42,248 bases of DNA from Falsirhodobacter sp. 20TX0035 (GTDB taxonomy: Bacteria > Pseudomonadota > Alphaproteobacteria > Rhodobacterales > Rhodobacteraceae): NCBI RefSeq assembly GCF_028307215.1, contig NZ_JAQMHV010000019.1:1-42248 (forward strand), in the 5' to 3' direction. This document shows positions 30,024 through 38,914 of the stretch, piece after piece. The translations under genes and the position numbers were made by a program. Numbering within the stretch: the stretch's first letter is position 1; each line of letters starts with the position of its first letter. The notes below the pieces were generated by a model. The model was not told the DNA's origin. It made no database searches and saw only the letters and a program-made list of their open reading frames with translations.

Positions 30024-31241
30024 ATGGCGCTGCCGAAAACCCGGGTCACGGGGCGACTGCCCTTGCCCGATGATCAGATCTGGCTGGGGAGCTACGTCGA
30101 GTTTCAGCTGACGGGCGTCGACACCGACAAGGCCAGCAATGATGTTGTGATGCCGGCGGCGCTTCCGGTTGCGCTGAATGGCGAGGGTCGGATCGACACC
30201 ACCCTGTGGCCGAACACCCGAAGCGAACAAGGCACCAGCTACCGCGTGACCGTGCACCTGATGTCCCCGGTCACGCGCCGCACGTCGCCCTTCCTTCTGG
30301 GCAAGATCGTGGTGCCGGCCGTGGTCAGCAGCGCGTCCGTGGATCTGACGGACCTGCTGGCGATGGAGGCCCCGGAGCCGACCGTTCCGGACCTGCTGGC
30401 CCAGACCTTGGCGGCCGCCGCCCGTGCCGTCGCTAACGCCGACTCGATCGACGACAACGCCGAGAAGGCCGCCGCCAGCGCATTGGCGTCACAGGGCAGC
30501 GCGTTGCGGGCTGACGGCAGCGAGAAAGCGGCCGCGGCCAGCGCGAAGCAGGCGGCGGACACCGCGTCCTCCGTTGGCATCGTCATCGCCACGCAAGTCG
30601 ACGCCGAGGTGGGGTCCGACAACGGCAAACTGATGACCCCGCTCCGGTCCTATCAGTCCTTCCTGAAGCACTATGGCGACCGGCTGGCCACGGCCGCCCA
30701 GGTGATCGCGGGCACGGCCACCAATCTGATCGTGACCCCGGCCAGCCTGCCGGCGTGGCTGTCGAGCCGGCTGGCCACCCGGGCCGAGGCCGAGGCGGGC
30801 ACCGACGCCGAGAAGCTGATGACCCCGCTTAAGGTCGAGCAATACGTGACCAAGTTTCTGGGCACGTGGCTCACCGGCAAGACCGCGACTGCCGCGCAGG
30901 CCGCGGCGGGCGCGGCGACGGATCGGCTCATGACGCCGTTGGCCACGGAGCAGCACATGCTGGCCAACGCCCTCGGCTGGGGGCAGACCTGGCAAGATAT
31001 GACAGACCAGCGGCTGTACGGGACCATTTATCAGAACACCACGGGACGTCCCATTCAGGTCAGCACCTACGGCGGCGGGGACTTCGAGGTGTCGCCTGAC
31101 GGGTCTGTATGGGTCGTGGTGCGGCAGTCCCAGACCATCAACGACGGCAACCGCAACTTCGTGGCGGTGATCGTTCCGCACAACCACTTTTATCGCATGT
31201 CAGGCAGTGGGTCCGCCCGCAGCTGGTCGGAGCTTCGCTAA
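30024..31241 (+). CDS. Tail fibre 1
   Basis: A 405-residue fibre. ATG 30024 has GGAG nine bases upstream; ATG 30012 has none and abuts the terminator. Residues 1-85 form an adaptor domain (MALPKTRVTGRLPLPDDQIW, TDKASNDVVMPA, IDTTLWPNTRS) nearly repeated in the next gene. An Ala-rich coiled coil follows (AAAARAVANADSIDDNAEKA). Then three repeats contain GxxxxxLMTPLxxxQ (SDNGKLMTPL, TDAEKLMTPL, ATDRLMTPL). The last ~90 residues (GRPIQVSTYGGGDFEVSPDG) are a probable receptor-binding tip. Confidence 0.82.
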   Translation: MALPKTRVTGRLPLPDDQIWLGSYVEFQLTGVDTDKASNDVVMPAALPVALNGEGRIDTTLWPNTRSEQGTSYRVTVHLMSPVTRRTSPFLLGKIVVPAVVSSASVDLTDLLAMEAPEPTVPDLLAQTLAAAARAVANADSIDDNAEKAAASALASQGSALRADGSEKAAAASAKQAADTASSVGIVIATQVDAEVGSDNGKLMTPLRSYQSFLKHYGDRLATAAQVIAGTATNLIVTPASLPAWLSSRLATRAEAEAGTDAEKLMTPLKVEQYVTKFLGTWLTGKTATAAQAAAGAATDRLMTPLATEQHMLANALGWGQTWQDMTDQRLYGTIYQNTTGRPIQVSTYGGGDFEVSPDGSVWVVVRQSQTINDGNRNFVAVIVPHNHFYRMSGSGSARSWSELR

Positions 31242-33433
31242 TGGCACTCACGAAAACCACCGTCACCGGCCGCGTGCCCCTGCCGACCGATCTGGTGCTG
31301 CCCTATGGGCAGATCTGGTTCACCCTGCGCAGCCTGGATGTGGACAAGGCCAGCAGGAACGTCCTGATGCCCGTCACGGTCACGGCCGCCGTGGGCAAGG
31401 ATGGCACCTTCCGCATCGACCTGTGGCCGAACGCGCGCGGCGATCGCGGCACGGTCTACGACGTCTCCGCTCACCTGAAGGTTGGAGCGGGCCGGCCTGA
31501 CCTTGCTGTTCCGATGGGGCCTGTCGTCGTTCCTGAAGCCGGGCCGGTAGATATTTCAGCCCTGTTGCAGATCCCGGTCAGCGCCCCCACTCCGCCGGAT
31601 GTCTTGGCGCAGGTGCTGGCCGCCGCGGCCGTGACCGAGGGGGTGCAGGCGAGTGCGGCGCAGGTGCGGCAGGATCGGATTGCGACAGAAAACGCGGCCG
31701 CGGCGGCTGGCAATGCGCTGCCCGCCAAATACACCCGTGCCACCAAGGCGCTTCTGGATGCTGTTCAAGGAGCCGCCGCCAACGACATCGGCTTCGTGAC
31801 GGCCCCGGAGGCCAGCGGGGGCGGCTACTACAGCTACAGCGGGACGGCGTGGGTCTACATCGGGCAGGGAGCGCTGGCCGGGAAGGCCGATGCCATCGCT
31901 CTCACTGCGCTGGAGAAGAGCATCGAGCAGCAGTTCCGGCCCAAGGTCGACCCCGGGAAGATCGGACTGATCCTCGCCACCGATGCCGCGAACAAGCCGC
32001 TGCTGGCCATCGACCAGAATGGCCGCATTCTCGGTGACTTCGTGATCCCGGAAAGCGATGAGCCGGAAGTGCCGCCGGTGGAGTTTCCGGTATCCGGCGA
32101 CCCGGGCGAACATCTGGTCGATCTGTTCGTGGACGAGTCGGGCCATACTCTTCTAGCGATCGATACGCGGACCGGTACGCTCTGGCCGCCCACAAGCCCG
32201 GATGAGGAGGAAACGCCACCTCCCGTCGGCGGCACGACGGTCGAGTTCTACGAGCCTGCGTGGCTTGGGAATGCATGGCAGGCCATCAAGAGCGACGGTG
32301 TCGGCCGGTTCCTGTCGGATGCATGGCGCGGCAAGACCATCGGCTATGAAGATCGCAACGGGAAGATCCTGGCGCAGACGCCGTCCGTCGCGGTCGGCGT
32401 GGCCGCCTTCGGCGGTGGCGCGTCCGGGGTGGCCGCTTCCACGAAGGAACCCTACCGCTGGCACCTCGTGAACGAGGCTCTGGCACAGCCGGAGCGGCCG
32501 GGGGCGGCTCAGGCCTCGGCCGCCGCATGGCTGGACCGGCAGGGTGCGCTAGCCCGGGCGTGGCACACCATGATCGCCGTGACCGAGGCGGTGCCCAGCA
32601 CGGTCGAGGCAGACGCGCTGGAAGGCTCGGCAAAACGGACAGCCCTCATGACGCGGATCGCTGCGGCCGTGGCTGCGGCGGAAGCCTTCGGCAAGACGGT
32701 GGTGTTCGATCGGCTGCACCTTTCCCTTTTGGAGGGGGCGCCGGCCACGTTAGAGCTGACGGCCGACAGCAACTACGCGGCGGTTGGGAACAGCCTGCGG
32801 CTCGCCATCGCGGAGACGACCGGGCAGGGCGAGGCCCCCGCCGTCGTGGTGTCCCAATCGGCCGGCACCCGGAGCAATGGCGCCAGCGAGGTCATCCTGG
32901 CCGAGGGGCGGCTGCACATTCGGCACTTCAGCCTTGGCTTCCTTGTCACGACACCGCGCTACCCTTTCGCTCTGCAGGCGGGGACGGCGGGCACCCTGAC
33001 AGCGGACGCCGCTCTGCGCCTGGCAGAGATCGAAGCACATGCCTTGGAGGCCGTGCAGGCGGGCGGAGAATGGTATCCTCCGTCGCTGGAGACGGCCACT
33101 CGGGCCGGGGCGGTCATCACCGCGCGGTTCTACACCCTGTCGTCGCTGGTGTTGGACGATCCGACCAAACACGGCTTCGCAGTGGATGGCGTGACTAACG
33201 GCGCCACGATCACCAGTGTAACCGTCAACGGCGATCTGGCGACCATCACCATGTCGGCCGTGCCGACCGGCACGCTGACGCTCCGCTACGCCTTTGGTGA
33301 AACTGCCGACCGCGGCGACGGCTTCCCGGCCAACCGTGGCTCGCTGCGCGACAGCTGGTCGGCGCCGTCCGCCAATTTCCCGAACGAAACCCTCTATCGC
33401 CGCGCCCTCTCGGGCCGGGTCGCTGTGCAATAA
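31241..33433 (+). CDS. Tail fibre 2 with esterase-like C-terminus
   Basis: A 730-residue protein from ATG 31241, one base inside the preceding stop. Residues 1-90 repeat the fibre 1 adaptor (MALTKTTVTGRVPLPTDLVL, DKASRNVLMPV, IDLWPNARGDRGT). A helical region (YSYSGTAWVYIGQGALAGKA) and a Pro/Glu-rich linker lead to a C-terminal ~370 residues (RWHLVNEALAQPERPG, VVVSQSAGTRSNGASEVILA, SLGFLVTTPRYPFAL). That part resembles phage domains of the sialate O-acetylesterase/SGNH type, but no catalytic triad is sure. It may deacetylate surface glycan. Confidence 0.7.
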   Translation: MALTKTTVTGRVPLPTDLVLPYGQIWFTLRSLDVDKASRNVLMPVTVTAAVGKDGTFRIDLWPNARGDRGTVYDVSAHLKVGAGRPDLAVPMGPVVVPEAGPVDISALLQIPVSAPTPPDVLAQVLAAAAVTEGVQASAAQVRQDRIATENAAAAAGNALPAKYTRATKALLDAVQGAAANDIGFVTAPEASGGGYYSYSGTAWVYIGQGALAGKADAIALTALEKSIEQQFRPKVDPGKIGLILATDAANKPLLAIDQNGRILGDFVIPESDEPEVPPVEFPVSGDPGEHLVDLFVDESGHTLLAIDTRTGTLWPPTSPDEEETPPPVGGTTVEFYEPAWLGNAWQAIKSDGVGRFLSDAWRGKTIGYEDRNGKILAQTPSVAVGVAAFGGGASGVAASTKEPYRWHLVNEALAQPERPGAAQASAAAWLDRQGALARAWHTMIAVTEAVPSTVEADALEGSAKRTALMTRIAAAVAAAEAFGKTVVFDRLHLSLLEGAPATLELTADSNYAAVGNSLRLAIAETTGQGEAPAVVVSQSAGTRSNGASEVILAEGRLHIRHFSLGFLVTTPRYPFALQAGTAGTLTADAALRLAEIEAHALEAVQAGGEWYPPSLETATRAGAVITARFYTLSSLVLDDPTKHGFAVDGVTNGATITSVTVNGDLATITMSAVPTGTLTLRYAFGETADRGDGFPANRGSLRDSWSAPSANFPNETLYRRALSGRVAVQ

Positions 33434-33444
33434 GGATCCGCCTC

Positions 33445-34218
33445 ATGGCCTTCGTGCTTCCCTTCACCGTTCCGAACCCGCCCATCAACCTCGTGGACAT
33501 CGATGCCATTCTTGGTGCGGTTCCGGGCGTGGTGTCTTTTCACACGGTCTACCAAGCCAAGGCGGTGATCTCGGCGACGGCCTCCCGTGTTCCTGCGCGC
33601 ATTGGCGGCGTGGACATGGTGCTTGACCTGACTGCGAACGCGGGCACCGCGACAGCGGCCGCCGCCCGCTGGGTCAAAGACGGGCCCTGCAATATCGCCG
33701 ACTTCTTGCGCGGGGTGGACCGGTACAAGGCGGTGCTTCCGACGCCCGGCAACGTGTTCACGATCTTGGAGCGCGGCTACTGCGGCCGGGTTGGACAGAC
33801 CGATAACACCGGCGGCGTCAGCTGGGCCATCAACTTCGGCACGTTCCAGATCAGGGGAGTGCCTCTGTTCAACGGCGCGTCTGGGGTCGCCGTCGGCACG
33901 TCGGGCTTCACCAGCATGGTGACCGGTGCCGCGATCGACGAGAAGCTCTACTACGCCGCGACTGTTGTGGATCTGACCAACAAAAAGGTGAGCATGTGTG
34001 TGAACGCTTCCGCAACAACCGCGTGGGTGACGAAGGACGTGGCCGCATTGGCGACACAGACGGTGACGTCGGTGACCTTGGACTTCGGGGGGGCGGCGAA
34101 CCAGGTGGTCGCGGGGCCTGTCAGCGATCTTGCGCTCTTTGCCGGCGATATCCGCACGACAGCACCGAACCTGATGGCGCGGTGGGAGAACTACGCCAAG
34201 ACAGCGTACGTGGGGTGA
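33445..34218 (+). CDS. Tail-associated protein, possible lectin-like fold
   Basis: A 257-residue, strand-rich protein. Segments GGVSWAINFGTFQIRGVPLF and KLYYAATVVDLTNKKVSMCV, and a RWENYAKTAYVG end resemble the jelly-roll (LamG/concanavalin-like) proteins that end with an A-R-x-x-x-Y motif, as also seen in the gene at 40634-41392. It lies between the fibres and the sulfatase. No signal peptide. Likely a glycan-binding virion part, by inference. Confidence 0.55.
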   Translation: MAFVLPFTVPNPPINLVDIDAILGAVPGVVSFHTVYQAKAVISATASRVPARIGGVDMVLDLTANAGTATAAAARWVKDGPCNIADFLRGVDRYKAVLPTPGNVFTILERGYCGRVGQTDNTGGVSWAINFGTFQIRGVPLFNGASGVAVGTSGFTSMVTGAAIDEKLYYAATVVDLTNKKVSMCVNASATTAWVTKDVAALATQTVTSVTLDFGGAANQVVAGPVSDLALFAGDIRTTAPNLMARWENYAKTAYVG

Positions 34219-34222
34219 GCCA

Positions 34223-36448
34223 GTGAACCACCTTTTCATCGCAACGGACGACCTGTTCCAGTACCTGGACTTCCTGCGTCCCAACGGCCGATTTGGCGTG
34301 GCGCCCTTCGGGGTGACGCCGGACCTGCCGAACCTCGCGCGTCTGGAAGCCCGGTCCACCATCTTCCGCCGCGCCTCGGCCGTGGTGCCGGTCTGTGGCC
34401 CGAGCCGGGCAGCCATCATGTCCGGTTATTCGCCCGCCGAGAGCGGCGTCCTGTCCAACGAGACGCCTTGGGACACCTTCCTCGGGCCGCACCGCCTCTG
34501 GACCTACGACCTAAAGCGCGCGGGCTACTACATGGGCACCGTGGGCAAGATCTTCCACGGATACGAGCCGGAGAGCCAGAGCACCTACCGCGTGCTTTAT
34601 GACAACGAGCGGTACGTGAACACGTCACATCCCGGCGGAGCTTGGACGGAGAACGGCGGGATCGACGGGCGCGGCTATGTCGGAAACGAGGACGCCTTCT
34701 TCGACAGCATGGTCGCGCGCCACACGGTCCAGTTCCTCTCGACCTATGACGGGTCCAAGCCCTTCCACTGGGAGGTCGGCTTCCGCGCGCCGCACGTGCC
34801 TTGGTACGCGCCACAGCGGATCTACGACGCCTTCGACACCAGCCAGATCATCAAGCCGCAGGACTGGCCGCTGTCTTGGACCCTGCTGCCGTTCACGCAG
34901 GAACAGATGCGCGGCGACTTCGCCGCCGGCCTCAACGTCGGCTTCGATCTCGTGACGGCAAACCCCTCGACGTGGACCGCTTCCATGACGACGGCCTGGC
35001 GCAACTCCGTCCGCAACTACATCGTCAACATCCTCTGGCTGGACGAGAAGCTGGGCGAGGTGCTGGATGCGCTGGAAGCCAGCCCCTTTGCCGACAACAC
35101 CATGATCACGCTCTGGTCGGATCACGGCTACCATCTCGGCGACAAGGGCAAGTTCCACAAGATGGACCTGTGGGAGGAGGCCTGCAACGCCTGCTACATG
35201 GTGTCGATGCCCGGTCAGACGACGCGCCGGGACGTGTTCGATCCGGTCAGCCTGATCGACATCGGGCCCACGGCCATGGACTGTCTCGGCCTGCCGGTGC
35301 GGGAAGGCCTACGGGGTGAAAGCCTCAAGCTCTATCTGGACGGCGGCAGCCTTCCGGTGCGGACGATCCCGTCCTTCTGGTTCGGGTCGGCCTCGGCCGC
35401 GATCGGCGACTACCGGATCACGGTCTACCAGGACGGCTCGGCCGAATACTTTAACATCAAGGCCGATCCGTGGCTGGCGAACAACCTCGCCGGCAAGCAC
35501 GCCAGCTATGCGGCCGCGCGCGAGGCGCTGCTGGCCTGCTGCTTCGACTGGGGCATGCAGCTGGTGGAAGAGGGCGTGTCCATCATCGCAGGCTCCCCGC
35601 TGGCCTCCTATCTCGGCTATGATGTCGATGTGACCAGCCCGACCACCAGCTTCGTCGTGGCGGGAGATGTGGAGGTCCGCGCGAAGTCGCCCGGCTATCA
35701 GAAGCTGTGGAAGGTGTCGAAGCGCGGCACCCAGAACCTGATGCGCCTCTCCGAGGGCGTTGAGGATGTGGAGTTCGTCAACCCGGTGGGCAACCACACG
35801 CTCTATGCCAACGGCCTGAACAACACGGTGATCGTCAGCCTCGGCTTCGAGGTCGACAGCGCGATCACCCTGCACCTGGGTGACGGTGACGACGTGGTGC
35901 GCCAGCACGAGGGCCATTACGACGACGTGGTGCCCGCCTTCCTTGGCAACAAGGTCCGGGTCATCGCCTATGGCGGTGCCGGCAATGACATCCTGCGGTC
36001 GGGCATCCGGCGGGGGGCGCTGCTCTATGGCGAGGAGGGAGACGACACGCTCTACGGCTCGCAGGAGGCGGACACCCTCTACGGTGGTGCCGGAAACGAC
36101 GTGGTGGAGGGGTTCGACGGGAACGACCTGATCTACGCCGAGGCGGGCAAGGACACGATCCGGGGCGGAAACGGAGCGGACACCATCACTGTCACCGGCG
36201 GCGAGCACCTGATCAGCGGGGGCGCGGGCAACGACACGTTCGCGATCCATCGGACGGGCCACGTCCAGACGATCACCGACTTCGCGGCCGGGGACGTTCT
36301 CAGCTTGGCAGATTGGTCCGGCATCGCTCCGGCGACGGTCGCTCAGGTCGGCGCGGACGTGGAGGTGACGGCAGCGATGGAGAAGATCGTCTGCTGCAAC
36401 ACCACCGTCGCCGTCGTAAAGGCCGCCATCACGGGGGTAGGCACATGA
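34223..36448 (+). CDS. Sulfatase with C-terminal RTX calcium-binding repeats
   Basis: A 741-residue protein from GTG 34223. Residues about 1-470 are a type I sulfatase: FIATDD (metal ligands D9, D10), CGPSRAAIMSG with C58 as the residue turned into formylglycine (C-x-P-S-R), GTVGKIFHGY, and SDHGYHLGDKGKFHK with D300, H301 and the Lys expected at K310 or K313. The order matches iduronate-2-sulfatase-like enzymes. Residues about 584-680 hold RTX nonapeptides (GGAGNDILR, YGEEGDDTLYG, GGAGNDVVEG, GGNGADTI, GGAGNDTF), then a TDFAAGDVL motif. Activity needs a host formylglycine-forming enzyme. No signal peptide, so virion-borne or type I secreted. Confidence 0.88.
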   Translation: MNHLFIATDDLFQYLDFLRPNGRFGVAPFGVTPDLPNLARLEARSTIFRRASAVVPVCGPSRAAIMSGYSPAESGVLSNETPWDTFLGPHRLWTYDLKRAGYYMGTVGKIFHGYEPESQSTYRVLYDNERYVNTSHPGGAWTENGGIDGRGYVGNEDAFFDSMVARHTVQFLSTYDGSKPFHWEVGFRAPHVPWYAPQRIYDAFDTSQIIKPQDWPLSWTLLPFTQEQMRGDFAAGLNVGFDLVTANPSTWTASMTTAWRNSVRNYIVNILWLDEKLGEVLDALEASPFADNTMITLWSDHGYHLGDKGKFHKMDLWEEACNACYMVSMPGQTTRRDVFDPVSLIDIGPTAMDCLGLPVREGLRGESLKLYLDGGSLPVRTIPSFWFGSASAAIGDYRITVYQDGSAEYFNIKADPWLANNLAGKHASYAAAREALLACCFDWGMQLVEEGVSIIAGSPLASYLGYDVDVTSPTTSFVVAGDVEVRAKSPGYQKLWKVSKRGTQNLMRLSEGVEDVEFVNPVGNHTLYANGLNNTVIVSLGFEVDSAITLHLGDGDDVVRQHEGHYDDVVPAFLGNKVRVIAYGGAGNDILRSGIRRGALLYGEEGDDTLYGSQEADTLYGGAGNDVVEGFDGNDLIYAEAGKDTIRGGNGADTITVTGGEHLISGGAGNDTFAIHRTGHVQTITDFAAGDVLSLADWSGIAPATVAQVGADVEVTAAMEKIVCCNTTVAVVKAAITGVGT

Positions 36449-36909
36449 AGGCCGTACGCTTTCTCTTCAGCATGATCGCCGACTTCTTCTCGGTCATGGA
36501 CCGAGAGGGACGGGGGATCGAATACCACATGAGCAAGGTCATGTTCTTCATGGGGCTGATCCTGATCCTGCCCGAGAACACGCTTATGCTTCCCACCTAC
36601 CGCCAGATGTACGAGAGCGGACTGTCCGAGACCCTCGCCGCGGCCGTCCTGTGCGGCTTCGGGGGCTGGAGGTTCCTCGCTCTCTACGTGAATGGCTTCC
36701 ACTTCCGGACGCCTCGTTGGCGCGCGGCCATGTCCTTCTGCTCGTGCATGTTCTTCGGGATGCTGTCGTACAACGTCTGGTTCGACTACCTGTCAGGCGT
36801 CTCCGTCGCGCCCGGCTTCCTTCTCGCCATCTATCCTGCCTTCGTCATAGCCGAGTTCCGCGCGGCTTCTCGCCTGCGTTGGGAGCGCATCCACTATGCC
36901 ACCCATTGA
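36445..36909 (+). CDS. Multi-pass membrane protein
   Basis: A 154-residue protein in an ATGA overlap with the sulfatase gene. About four hydrophobic helices are visible (SKVMFFMGLILILPENTLML, LAAAVLCGFGGWRFLALYV, AAMSFCSCMFFGMLSYNVWF, SGVSVAPGFLLAIYPAFVIA), with a basic C-terminus. Its place at the end of the late operon would suit a holin-type protein, but I recognise no family. Confidence 0.6.
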   Translation: MKAVRFLFSMIADFFSVMDREGRGIEYHMSKVMFFMGLILILPENTLMLPTYRQMYESGLSETLAAAVLCGFGGWRFLALYVNGFHFRTPRWRAAMSFCSCMFFGMLSYNVWFDYLSGVSVAPGFLLAIYPAFVIAEFRAASRLRWERIHYATH

Positions 36910-37219
36910 TGCCTTGACGGAACAATCCTTGCGCGAATACGGCCTGATCGGAACGCTGGCGCTGCTCGGCTTCATCTTCGCCATCGTCTACATGTGGAAG
37001 CGTCCGCCGCCGGAGCCGCACGCCTCGCCGATGGAGGCGGTGAAGGAGAACGCCAAGCTGATCCCCTTCGTTCTGGAGGAGGTGCGGCAGCTCGGCCGGA
37101 AGCTGGACGATGTAATGCGCAGGATCGATCAGATGGAGCGCCGCTTCGACCAGCTGGAGGAGCGATCCGAGCGCATGGAGCGATTGGGCGAGGTCATCAA
37201 GGACCGGCTGCCCCGATAA
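36896..37219 (+). CDS. Membrane-anchored coiled-coil protein
   Basis: A 107-residue protein overlapping the upstream gene by 14 bases. One transmembrane helix near residues 18-35 (LIGTLALLGFIFAIVYMWKR) is followed by a long charged coiled coil (LGRKLDDVMRRIDQMERRFD, QLEERSERMERLGEV). The topology resembles spanin or holin-accessory proteins. Together with the preceding gene it is the only candidate lysis unit seen; no endolysin is present. Confidence 0.6.
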   Translation: MPPIDALTEQSLREYGLIGTLALLGFIFAIVYMWKRPPPEPHASPMEAVKENAKLIPFVLEEVRQLGRKLDDVMRRIDQMERRFDQLEERSERMERLGEVIKDRLPR

Positions 37220-37252
37220 CGGCAATCGATCGGTTGATTATTGCACATCGAG

Positions 37253-37906
37253 TTAGCGAAGGGTGGATTGGCCCTTCGTCGTGATGCTTATAGAGAGCCA
37301 CTTCCTCCACTTGGTTTCTTCCTCCACTTCCGGATTAACAAACCCGTCGGTCTTGAATTCAGATATTTCTTTAAGACGGAATTTGGGAAAAACCTCATTA
37401 AGAATTTTAGCCAGTCTTAAGGCTGACTCGGTTCTTACGTAGTTGATTTGTCCCCAATCTGGATCTGTATATGTGTGTATGACCGTGAAGCTCCCTGTGA
37501 CTGGACCGACATTCATTCCGGATGCAATTAAAGCGTCTCGCAATGAGTTCGCGAAATCTGCGGTTTCCTGACCGCTAGCCTTTGTTATCTCAATCACTGC
37601 CCCCCTAAGACGCGGATCATCTAATCGCGATATCAAATCTGAGCGTTGTTTGCCTGAAAGAACGCGTGATCCGATGGTTCGATAGACCTCCCCCAAATCC
37701 TGCTGTGCTTTCGTAAGCTCCTGCTCTTTCTGCTTCTGCAAGCGGTTAGACATCAAGTCCGCCCTTACCGCCAACAAAACGCTAAGGACCGAAAAAGCAG
37801 CAACAACAAGACCCCAAGTTCTGTTGTCCTCAAGAAGAAGGAACGCAAGTATGGCGCCGATGGCAGACGCTGCATAGGATGCAAGTTTCATTATCCAAGA
37901 ATTCAT
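37253..37906 (-). CDS. Membrane protein of unknown function (accessory gene)
   Basis: A 217-residue protein on the minus strand, converging with the late operon. Two transmembrane helices lie near the N-terminus (ASYAASAIGAILAFLLLEDN; LVVAAFSVLSVLLAVRADLM), then a coiled coil (NRLQKQKEQELTKAQQDLGE) and a cytoplasmic alpha/beta domain with ALRLAKILNEVFPKFRL. Its base composition is clearly richer in A and T than the structural genes. A two-helix anchor with a cytosolic sensor-like domain is a layout also used by anti-phage membrane effectors, but no known family is recognised. Confidence 0.7.
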   Translation of the reverse strand: MNSWIMKLASYAASAIGAILAFLLLEDNRTWGLVVAAFSVLSVLLAVRADLMSNRLQKQKEQELTKAQQDLGEVYRTIGSRVLSGKQRSDLISRLDDPRLRGAVIEITKASGQETADFANSLRDALIASGMNVGPVTGSFTVIHTYTDPDWGQINYVRTESALRLAKILNEVFPKFRLKEISEFKTDGFVNPEVEEETKWRKWLSISITTKGQSTLR

Positions 37907-37943
37907 TGCAGATCCTAAAAACGCAAACGACGCGTATCAGTTT

Positions 37944-38348
37944 TCACTTACACTCATGCCAAATTCGTATTTCGTCGCAGAGTAGACTTATGAAGTGCCC
38001 AGAAAATATCGGATCGGATGCGCCATTAGGATAAAAGTCAACGCAATCCAGTTCTTCTAAAACCGGGTCAAAGCACCAGCGCCCGATGACCTCACCGTCC
38101 CTAGTTACGACGTCGCCTTCAGGTTGACTAGGATACCCTATCAGGTTGATTGGAAAGCGATAGGGGTTAGTCTCTAGCTTGTCGATCACGGCACGCGCGG
38201 CAGCTAGTGCTTCTAAAGGCGTGATACTGTCACCAGAAGCGTGCTCCCGCCCATAGCCAGTGATCTTCCAAGTGGATAGTGGATGCAGCTGTGAGGCCGG
38301 ATCGTCCAAGTGGATCACGTAGCCACGGTATTCCTGCTGAAATGGCAT
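37944..38348 (-). CDS. Soluble hypothetical protein (accessory gene)
   Basis: A 134-residue protein starting at ATG 38348 with AGAGG seven bases upstream. It has EYRGYVIHLDDPASQLHPLS, WKITGYGREHASGDSITPLE and ALAAARAVIDKLE: a strand-rich start and a helix. The second half has GDVVTRDGEVIGRWCFDPVL. It is 37 bases upstream of the membrane protein gene in the same orientation, so the two may be co-expressed. No family recognised. Confidence 0.65.
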   Translation of the reverse strand: MPFQQEYRGYVIHLDDPASQLHPLSTWKITGYGREHASGDSITPLEALAAARAVIDKLETNPYRFPINLIGYPSQPEGDVVTRDGEVIGRWCFDPVLEELDCVDFYPNGASDPIFSGHFISLLCDEIRIWHECK

Positions 38349-38373
38349 TTTGACCTCTGAGATAGTGCAGGCG

Positions 38374-38402
38374 GCGGGGGTCGCCGGACCGCCCCCGCTT
38401 TT
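38374..38402 (+). terminator. Intrinsic terminator, + orientation
   Basis: Perfect 7-bp stem GCGGGGG (38374-38380) / CCCCCGC (38392-38398) with an 11-base loop that can extend pairing, followed by TTTT. It sits just upstream of the minus-strand gene at 38348 and would stop + read-through coming from the late operon. Confidence 0.65.
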
Positions 38403-38467
38403 GCCCGTATGTTGCCTGCCTCAGTCACTCAAATTTGACGGTACTGTATTTGCGTTCAATGGGTTGG

Positions 38468-38731
38468 TTAGCGAACTGCAACATGCACTTCGGCCGGATC
38501 GGAGGCCGTCGTCGCGGGGGTACCGACTTTCTTAGGGTACCTGCGCCTCCTCATATTAAGGTACGGCGGAGCGGCCGGGAGCGGCCTTTGCGAGAGACAG
38601 GTGTCATCCGGGGTAGGGAGGCGCTTGATAAGCTCCTCAAGAGCGGCGGCAACTTCCGTGAAACCGTCGCTGCGAGCGCACGCACTCAAGCTCAGCAGGG
38701 GATTCGCCATCAGGTTTGCTCGATCGATCAT
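38468..38731 (-). CDS. Small accessory protein, LSLSACA family (copy A)
   Basis: An 87-residue protein from ATG 38731, which has GGAGG eight bases upstream. Residues 10-42 (PLLSLSACARSDGFTEVAAA then LEELIKRLPTP) are clearly related to the protein at 39067-39294. The rest is basic and probably disordered (LNMRRRRYPKK). The conserved part is one amphipathic helix pair. Function unknown. Confidence 0.6.
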   Translation of the reverse strand: MIDRANLMANPLLSLSACARSDGFTEVAAALEELIKRLPTPDDTCLSQRPLPAAPPYLNMRRRRYPKKVGTPATTASDPAEVHVAVR

Positions 38732-38914
38732 ATTGGATCCTCCATATGACAGACTTGCGACACCAAGGTTCACAATGCATCAATAGGCAAGATCCCGTAG
38801 GCTGCCACACTTCCAGCGTGCGCAAAACTGCCGATCAACCGTCAATACTTAATAAGAAGCTGGACGACGCACATGCTTCAAGTACAATTCCACAACCGCA
38901 AGTGGAGTTGCGTC

